Below are positions 1 to 5,001 of a stretch of 10,947 nt of DNA, piece by piece. The notes beneath the pieces were generated by a model. That model was not told the origin of the DNA, did no database searches, and saw only the letters and a program-made list of their open reading frames with translations. The stretch is from Acidobacteriota bacterium (GTDB taxonomy: Bacteria > Acidobacteriota > Terriglobia > Versatilivoradales > Versatilivoraceae). The position numbers and the translations under genes are program-made. The stretch's first letter is position 1. Each line of letters starts with the position of its first letter. The stretch lies in the NCBI GenBank assembly GCA_028875135.1, contig JAPPFQ010000283.1:1-10947 (forward strand), in the 5' to 3' direction.

Positions 1-399
1 CGCATTGGCCAGCAGAACATGGTCTCCCAGGGAACAGTCATGGGCAATGTGGCTGTAGGCCATGACGACGTTGTGATTCCCGATCGACGTCAGTCCCCCT
101 CCCCCGGTCGTGCCCCGATTGACCGTGACATACTCTCGAAAGGTATTGCGGTCGCCAATGACCAGTTCGGTTCGCTCCCCCCCATACTTTAGATCCTGGG
201 GCGGAAACCCGATGGAGCAAAAGGGAAAGAAATGACAGTGGACCCCTACGCGGGTCGGCCCTTGAATGACGGTGTGGGCATCCACCCGACAGTGGTCTCC
301 CAAAACCACGTCGTCTTCCAGTATCGCGTAGGGGCCGATGGATACCTCTTTGCCCAGGGAGGCCTTGGAGCTCACCACCGCCGTGGGGTGAATGCTCAT
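1..399 (-). CDS. lpxA: UDP-N-acetylglucosamine acyltransferase LpxA, N-terminal part (runs off the window)
   Basis: LpxA transfers a 3-hydroxyacyl chain from acyl carrier protein to UDP-GlcNAc, the first step of lipid A synthesis, in the cytoplasm. The 133 residues visible are about half of the usual length near 260; the C-terminal half lies beyond the left edge. Seen directly: start MSIHPTAVVS, hexapeptide-repeat spacing typical of a left-handed beta helix (IGPYA, LGDHC, VGVHC), the family stretches PPQDLKYGGE (residues 66-75) and IGDRNTFREYVTVNRGT (81-97), and HIAHDC (117-122). By alignment with E. coli LpxA, His120 corresponds to catalytic His125. The acyl-length ruler residues are outside the window. 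The ATG overlaps the fabZ stop as ATGA, so expression is probably coupled to fabZ. Identification is firm. Confidence 0.95.
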   Translation of the reverse strand, partial: MSIHPTAVVSSKASLGKEVSIGPYAILEDDVVLGDHCRVDAHTVIQGPTRVGVHCHFFPFCSIGFPPQDLKYGGERTELVIGDRNTFREYVTVNRGTTGGGGLTSIGNHNVVMAYSHIAHDCSLGDHVLLANA

Positions 400-839
400 T
401 GATTCCCTCGGTCCACAATCGTCGACAGGATCTCAGCTTCAGCCACCCGGGTCCCATTCACAAAGGCTTCACCGCGAAGCTTTCCCAGCCGCGGCTTCAA
501 GCGCAGCACCTCAACCACCAACTCCAAGCGGTCCCCGGGAATCACGGGCCGGCGAAATCGAGCCTTGTCAATGCCGGAGAAGTAGACCAGTTTCTTTTCC
601 CGATCCGGAATCTCGCGAAGCACCAGCACCGCCGCCACCTGGGCAATGGCCTCGATGATGAGCACCCCCGGCATGACAGGAGTCCCAGGGAAATGCCCAC
701 TGAAGAAGTGTTCATTCACGGTCACGTTCTTGAGGCCGACGATTCTCTTGCCAGGCTCCAGCTCGGTGATCGCATCCACCAGCAGGAAAGGATAGCGGTG
801 CGGAATAATCTCCTGTATCTGATTGGAATTCAAGAGCAT
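396..839 (-). CDS. fabZ: 3-hydroxyacyl-[acyl-carrier-protein] dehydratase FabZ
   Basis: FabZ dehydrates 3-hydroxyacyl-ACP to trans-2-enoyl-ACP in type II fatty acid elongation and competes with LpxA for hydroxyacyl-ACP, which fits its position beside lpxA. The 147-residue hot-dog-fold protein begins MLLNSNQIQEIIPHRYPFLL, the usual FabZ N-terminus. The catalytic motif GHFPGTPVMPG gives His49, and LIIEAIAQ gives Glu63; both are intact. FSGIDKARFRRPVIPGD (88-104) is the usual later conserved block. An in-frame start further upstream (position 983) would add 48 non-conserved residues and would place the likely promoter inside the gene, so the ATG at 837-839 is preferred. The ribosome binding site is weak (GGGG, 8 bases before the ATG). 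The stop overlaps the lpxA start by 4 bases. Confidence 0.95.
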   Translation of the reverse strand: MLLNSNQIQEIIPHRYPFLLVDAITELEPGKRIVGLKNVTVNEHFFSGHFPGTPVMPGVLIIEAIAQVAAVLVLREIPDREKKLVYFSGIDKARFRRPVIPGDRLELVVEVLRLKPRLGKLRGEAFVNGTRVAEAEILSTIVDRGNQ

Positions 840-886
840 TGGTCTGACCCCGAGTCCAAGATCGCCCAGCCTGGCGCAAAAAAAAG

Positions 887-895
887 AATATAGCA
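887..895 (-). promoter_or_regulatory. Extended -10 promoter candidate for fabZ-lpxA
   Basis: Read on the minus strand this is TGCTATATT, matching the extended -10 consensus TGnTATAAT at all but one position. No good -35 hexamer lies at the usual distance, which is common for extended -10 promoters. A run of eight T (plus-strand A at 878-885) follows immediately. The predicted transcript would start near 880 and leave a leader of about 40 bases before the fabZ ATG. I see nothing else notable in the 195-base Fic-fabZ gap and no convincing terminator for the Fic gene. Confidence 0.4.
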
Positions 896-1034
896 CAGGC
901 GCCCCGGGACTCCGCATCACAATACCGACGCGCATCCCCGACCGTTCCCCTCTCCAAGTGACCATGGCCGCGGGTAGTGACATCGTCTTGGGGCGCAGCT
1001 CCGGTGCGGCGGTCCCGCGGGATCCGCCTGCAAA

Positions 1035-2282
1035 TCATCCAAGCGTCGCGCGTCCCCGGCGGCGGGCCAACAACCGGGACAACTCCGCCATGGCCGGGTG
1101 CCGGGTGGAGGCAGCGGAAGGCATGTTCTCAAACCGTTCCAGCAATTCCGACTCCGAAAATTGCTGCGGCCAGTCCAGGTTGACCCGGATGCGTCCATCA
1201 TCCATGTCGATGGCTCCGAGCCCAAACAGGTCACCCAGATCCCGACCCAGCGCGTTCGCTGGAAACTTGAGGCCCTGGTAATGGACAAGGGATTGATTCA
1301 GGAGGTCAAGCACGGCAATTGAACCACCGTCCAGCAAGATACCGAGAATCTGCAGTTGGCGTTCCGCCAGAACCCGCCGGCGTGGGCTGCGCAGTTGCCC
1401 GAACAACGACCTGGCGAACTCCCGGAACAGCGTCCGCCGATGGTTGGCAACAATGTCCGCCGCCACCGCGTTGCACCTCTCGGCCACCCCCTGCAGCCCA
1501 AACCGGAGGAAGGGGGTGAGATCGTGTCCTTCGCGCCGCGACTCGGACAGGGCCGCCAGGTACTCGTGCTTGCGGTCATAGTAGTAATTGGACAAGCTGA
1601 CCATCACCACATTGCTGACTCCGGCCCGACGCAGCATGAACGCCTCCAGCGCCCGGGCCGTACGCCCGTTGCCGTCGCCGAAGGGATGCATGGCGCCGAT
1701 ATGGTAGTGGGCTGCCATGGCCTGGATAATGCGGTCGTGCCCTTGGAACTCCCTGGCCATTGCGCTGCCGAGAGCGTCGAAAGCGGCGCGGCAGTTGCGA
1801 CCGCCTTCAACCCCGCGACAGCGCGGAGTCCCGAAGGTAACGTTCCATCCGTCGGGACGCAGTCCTCCGGGGTGGCAGTGGTCATCATCGCAGCCGGTCA
1901 CGATGCGGCGGTGAATGTTCAGGATGAGCTCAGGGGTCACCGGCTGCTCTCGCGATTGCGAGCGCAGCCAGCGGTAGGTGGCGTCAGCGGACCGCAACTG
2001 TCTCTGGGAGCGGGTGAAATCGGAACGGGCGGAAGCATCGGGAGCCAGAGCTTCTTCCTGTTCCCGTTGGGTGAACTCGGCGCCTTCGATGCGGGAGGTG
2101 CCGGCCGCTTCCAACCGCAACTGCTCCTCGTGGACCTGCTCGATCCATTGAGGCAGATAAGGCATGCGATTCAGAACGCCGGCGGCGGTCTTGGCCTGGA
2201 TCAGCAGGTCCAATAGCGCTGCGGCATCGTAGCGAATCCACTGCCGGGGAACGACATAACGACTGACACTTTCAGGGGTCAT
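1035..2282 (-). CDS. Fic-family protein (probable protein adenylyltransferase) with C-terminal winged-helix-like region
   Basis: Fic domains usually transfer AMP from ATP to a Ser, Thr or Tyr of a target protein. In this 415-residue protein the core motif HPFGDGNGRTAR is complete at 199-210, with catalytic His199 and the Asp/Asn/Arg residues for Mg and phosphate binding present. TSRIEG at 62-67 fits the inhibitory (S/T)xxxE(G/N) motif placed before the Fic core (class II), so Glu66 probably keeps the enzyme auto-inhibited. Residues 90-270 are mainly the helical Fic fold. Residues about 300-370 (from RRRVLAERQLQILGILL) resemble a winged helix. A Cys/His-rich stretch (Cys131, His135, Cys136, His137, Cys155, Cys164) lies before the core. 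No antitoxin-like gene is adjacent, consistent with built-in inhibition. The start is the first ATG after an AT-rich leader; its ribosome binding site is weak. The target is unknown. Confidence 0.9.
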   Translation of the reverse strand: MTPESVSRYVVPRQWIRYDAAALLDLLIQAKTAAGVLNRMPYLPQWIEQVHEEQLRLEAAGTSRIEGAEFTQREQEEALAPDASARSDFTRSQRQLRSADATYRWLRSQSREQPVTPELILNIHRRIVTGCDDDHCHPGGLRPDGWNVTFGTPRCRGVEGGRNCRAAFDALGSAMAREFQGHDRIIQAMAAHYHIGAMHPFGDGNGRTARALEAFMLRRAGVSNVVMVSLSNYYYDRKHEYLAALSESRREGHDLTPFLRFGLQGVAERCNAVAADIVANHRRTLFREFARSLFGQLRSPRRRVLAERQLQILGILLDGGSIAVLDLLNQSLVHYQGLKFPANALGRDLGDLFGLGAIDMDDGRIRVNLDWPQQFSESELLERFENMPSAASTRHPAMAELSRLLARRRGRATLG

Positions 2283-2420
2283 TTGGAGCTCATTTTATTC
2301 TCATTTTCAGTTTATTTCAAGTTCATGTTTATTTATATCATTGTATTTAAAGGCATTTATATCCTACAAATATAGCTTCAGATTTATTTCATTTTGGGTT
2401 CATATCCATACTGTTCGAAC
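2283..2420 (-). promoter_or_regulatory. AT-rich leader upstream of the Fic gene with short direct repeats and a candidate promoter
   Basis: This stretch is sharply different from its surroundings: positions 2291-2400 hold 25 G/C of 110 by my count, while flanking genes are clearly GC-rich. On the minus strand a TACAAT -10 (plus 2340-2345) is preceded after 18 bases by TTGTAG (plus 2364-2369), a weak -35. Perfect short direct repeats are present on the plus strand: CTCATTTT at 2289-2296 and 2300-2307, ATTTATATC at 2331-2339 and 2355-2363, and TTTATTTCA at 2311-2319 and 2383-2391. GTTCGAAC at 2413-2420 is an 8-base palindrome. Repeats in such a region may be regulator sites, or may simply reflect low complexity. 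Confidence 0.4.
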
Positions 2421-2592
2421 TCCATTCACGGATCGGTCCGGTGCAATGGGTGCAATAGGGGGGGGTACCTGCACCTGGAATTGGGAAATGAAAAGCTTGA
2501 GATCCGGCGTCAAACCTTGTGATGGCGAAGGGAATTGAGAATCGGCTTACCGAAGGTGGCGAAACCTGCGGAACCGGCAGCCCCCGCAGCGC
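2421..2592. other. Rest of the 310-base intergenic region between the aminotransferase gene and the Fic leader
   Basis: I see no convincing gene here. The 65-codon open frame crossing it on the plus strand has no ribosome binding site or recognisable motif. The region holds a near-tandem repeat with an inverted partner (2440-2475). Close to the aminotransferase stop there is a small inverted repeat, CTGCGG at 2566-2571 with CCGCAG at 2584-2589. That hairpin lies just 3' of the aminotransferase and could slow transcription, but it has no T-run, so it is not a standard intrinsic terminator. Confidence 0.3.
2440..2475. repeat. 9-base near-tandem repeat with inverted partner
   Basis: GGTGCAAT occurs at 2440-2447 and again at 2449-2456, a period of 9. 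The second copy can pair through GGTGCA (2449-2454) with TGCACC (2470-2475) across a 15-base loop that contains a run of eight G (2458-2465). No function can be assigned from the sequence. Confidence 0.5.
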
Positions 2593-3519
2593 TCAGCAGG
2601 CCGTCAACCAGTGGCGGTACTGGGGCAATTCCCCCCGGGTGACTTGCAGGTAGGTGTTGCGTATGGCCAGGGTCAGCTCGCCGGCCTTCCCATTCCCCAG
2701 AGGAAAGCGGTCAATCGACAGGATGGGGGCCACCTCCAGGCCGCTGCCGCAGACGAAGGCTTCGTCGGCCACGTAGAACTCGGTGCGGTCGACCTCCCGC
2801 TCGATCACCTCCGCCCCGTGCACCTCTCGAAACAACTGCATCAGGGTGGCCCGGGTGATGCTCTCCAGGACGTCGCTGGTGACGGTCGGCGTCACCACCT
2901 GCCCACCTCGGCAGAGGAAGACGCAGCCCCTGGGCTCCTCGGCGACCTTGCCGGCCGCGTTCAGCAGCAGGGCGCTGTCATATCCGTCCAGGCGGGCCTG
3001 CAGCAACGAAAGGCGGGCGTTCTGGTAGTTGGCCGCACACTTGACTCGCGGGGGAATGGAGCTGTCGGAGATCCGCTGCCAGGAGCTGATGCAGGCGTGG
3101 ATTCCCAACTCCTTTCCCTCGAACCATCCCCCCTTGGGAGTCACGATGACGGCGTGGCTGACGGGACCGGTCCCGAAGGCCTCCCCAGGTCCGTCCACGT
3201 AAACCATCTGTCGAATATGAGAGGTGGCCTGCACCCGGTTGGACCGCAGGGCGCGCACCACGGCGGCGCTGTAGTCGCCGGCGGTCAAGTCCGTATCCAT
3301 GCGCATGACCCGGACCGACTGCTCCAGGCGCCTGGAGTGGTCATCCAGCCGGAAGACGTTCAGTTGACGGGTCTGCTGGTTCCAGTAGGCGCGCAGGCCT
3401 TCAAAGACCATGGCCCCATACTTGAAGGCCACGGTGTCCAGCGGAATCACCGCCTCGCCGGCCTCCACCAGGCGGTCGTTCAGCAGCACCCTGGGAGTGG
3501 AAGATTGGTCCATGTGCAT
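2593..3519 (-). CDS. Class IV (branched-chain-type) aminotransferase
   Basis: This 308-residue protein matches the length of IlvE-type transaminases, which use pyridoxal phosphate to interconvert branched-chain amino acids and 2-oxo acids in the cytoplasm. Seen directly: AVIPLDTVAFKYG then VFEGLRAY (38-45), FRLDDHSRRLEQS (56-68), the PLP lysine Lys160 in RVKCAANYQNARLSLL, ITRATL (221-226), and GSGLEVAPI (258-266) where the family has GTAAEVTPI. The loop that is normally EGxGxNxF reads EEPRGCVF (194-201): the Glu is kept but the Gly and Asn are lost. Substrate range may therefore differ from true BCAT; D-amino-acid aminotransferase or another fold type IV enzyme is possible. The gene starts 61 bases after the DUF1501 stop on the same strand. 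No clear ribosome binding site precedes the ATG at 3519; a second ATG two codons later is equally possible. Confidence 0.85.
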   Translation of the reverse strand: MHMDQSSTPRVLLNDRLVEAGEAVIPLDTVAFKYGAMVFEGLRAYWNQQTRQLNVFRLDDHSRRLEQSVRVMRMDTDLTAGDYSAAVVRALRSNRVQATSHIRQMVYVDGPGEAFGTGPVSHAVIVTPKGGWFEGKELGIHACISSWQRISDSSIPPRVKCAANYQNARLSLLQARLDGYDSALLLNAAGKVAEEPRGCVFLCRGGQVVTPTVTSDVLESITRATLMQLFREVHGAEVIEREVDRTEFYVADEAFVCGSGLEVAPILSIDRFPLGNGKAGELTLAIRNTYLQVTRGELPQYRHWLTAC

Positions 3520-3580
3520 TGGGGATTGCCGATCCAGGGCCGGGGGTGGCAGCCGGGGCCGCCTTCGCCCTCGGGCACCT

Positions 3581-4918
3581 TCAGATCAGCTCTTTGATGG
3601 GAACGCCGGTGGCGTCGCCGATGGAGTTGGCGATCTTGATCGGCCGGCCGATGGGGGTCATGTAGGTCTTTTCCCAGTCGATGCCCAGGGCCTTGTAGAC
3701 GGTGGCGAACAGGTCCCCGATGGTGACCTGCCGATCGGCGACATAGCCTCCCCGTTCGTCGCTGGCCCCCACCGTTTGGCCTCCGGCGATGCCGCCGCCG
3801 CCCAGCACCACCGACCAGCACTGGGGCCAGTGATCGCGCCCGTTTCCGGGGTTCACCTGGGGGCCCCGGCCGAACTCTCCCATGGCGATCACCAGGGTGG
3901 TCCGGAGCAGCCCGCGCTGGTGCAGATCCTCCAGCAGTGCCGAGAAAGTCTGATCGAAGGGTGGAACCAGGATGTCTCGGTGCCGCCGGTCATTGTCATT
4001 GTGAGTGTCCCACTCGTTGTACTTGTATCCGGCAGCCGTCACGAAACGGCTCCCCGCCTCCACCAGCCGCCGGGCCAGCAGGGCGCTCTGGCCGAACCCG
4101 TGGAGCCCGTAGGTCTCCTTCGTCTTGGTGGACTCCCTGGAGAGATCGAAGGCGTCCTTGACCGCGGGGTTCAACACCATCTTGAGGGCCTGTTGGGTGA
4201 AGGTGTCCATCCGCCCCGATTCGGCCTTCTGCACCTTGTCCCGGTAGACCTTCTCCACAACCTTCCGAAAGGAGAGCCGATCCTGGAGGCGCTCGGGGGT
4301 GATCGACTTGGGCAGCCGCAGGTCGGGGACCTCGAAGTCGGGTTGACTGGGGTCGGGAAGCACCATGGGATCATACTGGTTGCCCACGAAGGCGGCCCCG
4401 AAATGGTCGATGAAAAAGGTGTCGTTGCCGGTGTCGGGCTGCAGGACGTAGGGCGGCAGATTGTTCCTCGGACCCAATTCCTTGGCCACGATCGAGCCCA
4501 GGCTGGGAAAGCGCATGGCCGGATTGGGCAGGTGTCCGGTGGCCGCGTAGTGGGTGGCCTGGGGGTGATTGTTCTCCAGCGTGTGGAGGGAACGGATGAT
4601 GGCCAGCTTGTCCATGTGCCTGGCGGTCTTGGGCAGCATCTCGGAAACCTGAATGCCGGCCACGTTGGTGGCGATGGGTCTGAACGAGCTGTTGGGCTTG
4701 GGGTCCCACATGTCGATCTGGCTGGGTCCCCCTTCCAGCCACAACAGGATGCAGGACTGGGCCTTGCCCCCGGCCGTTGCCGCCGTGCCGCCCAGGGCCT
4801 GCTGAAGCCTCAGGAACTGGCTCAGGCTCACGCCCAGCAGGCTCAGGGACCCCACTCGCAGGAAGTCCCGCCGCCGCAGAATGGGGTCGTCACTTGCCAG
4901 ACACCCTATGTTTCGCAT
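3581..4918 (-). CDS. DUF1501 family protein, Tat-exported, alkaline phosphatase/sulfatase-like fold
   Basis: DUF1501 proteins are related to the alkaline phosphatase/sulfatase superfamily and are abundant in Planctomycetota, Verrucomicrobiota and Acidobacteriota; no reaction is established. This 445-residue protein starts with a twin-arginine signal, RRRDFLRVGSLSLLGVSL at 15-32, so it is probably exported folded, often a sign of a bound metal. Conserved blocks are visible: LEGGPSQIDMWDPKP (61-75), EWDTHND (302-308), MGEFGRGP (346-353) and GRDHWPQCWSVVLGGGG (360-376). Asp and His residues in these blocks are the likely metal ligands. The usual MGEFGRTP has Gly in place of Thr here. An upstream in-frame start (5005) was not used because the ATG at 4916-4918 has a strong GGAGGAGG site and sits directly before the Tat signal. 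It lies 83 bases after the PSD1 gene. Confidence 0.9.
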   Translation of the reverse strand: MRNIGCLASDDPILRRRDFLRVGSLSLLGVSLSQFLRLQQALGGTAATAGGKAQSCILLWLEGGPSQIDMWDPKPNSSFRPIATNVAGIQVSEMLPKTARHMDKLAIIRSLHTLENNHPQATHYAATGHLPNPAMRFPSLGSIVAKELGPRNNLPPYVLQPDTGNDTFFIDHFGAAFVGNQYDPMVLPDPSQPDFEVPDLRLPKSITPERLQDRLSFRKVVEKVYRDKVQKAESGRMDTFTQQALKMVLNPAVKDAFDLSRESTKTKETYGLHGFGQSALLARRLVEAGSRFVTAAGYKYNEWDTHNDNDRRHRDILVPPFDQTFSALLEDLHQRGLLRTTLVIAMGEFGRGPQVNPGNGRDHWPQCWSVVLGGGGIAGGQTVGASDERGGYVADRQVTIGDLFATVYKALGIDWEKTYMTPIGRPIKIANSIGDATGVPIKELI

Positions 4919-4926
4919 GGGTGCAA

Positions 4927-4934
4927 CCTCCTCC
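4927..4934 (-). promoter_or_regulatory. Ribosome binding site deciding the DUF1501 start
   Basis: On the minus strand GGAGGAGG stands 8 bases before the ATG at 4918. It is the strongest Shine-Dalgarno sequence in the window and fixes the start that gives an intact Tat signal. Confidence 0.85.
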
Positions 4935-4953
4935 GGTTTCCGGCCTCGCCACC

Positions 4954-4969
4954 CCGGCTCCCGAGCCGG
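4954..4969 (-). other. Intergenic hairpin between PSD1 and DUF1501 genes
   Basis: CCGGCTC, two bases, then GAGCCGG form a perfect inverted repeat; as RNA it would fold as a 6-base-pair stem with a four-base loop. No T-run follows, so it is not a standard terminator. It could stabilise or separate message segments within the operon, or be chance in GC-rich DNA. Confidence 0.4.
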
Positions 4970-5001
4970 CGCAGCCACACAGGCCAGTCTACCGGAAATC
5001 C

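Noticed and set aside
840..983. An in-frame upstream start that would lengthen FabZ by 48 residues
   Set aside because: The added residues are not FabZ-like, the ATG at 837-839 gives the normal N-terminus and length, and the likely promoter lies inside the extension.
2407..2428. GTTCGAAC resembling a tRNA T-loop, hence a possible attachment site
   Set aside because: The flanking bases do not form the five-pair T stem, there is no acceptor stem or CCA, and no integrase is nearby.
2341..2538. Small plus-strand open frame of 65 codons in the AT-rich gap
   Set aside because: No ribosome binding site or recognisable motif, and it spans both the AT-rich leader and the G-run repeat.
3520..3580. 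GC-rich inverted sequence between the DUF1501 and aminotransferase genes as a terminator
   Set aside because: The stem is short and imperfect and no T-run follows; read-through into the aminotransferase is more likely.
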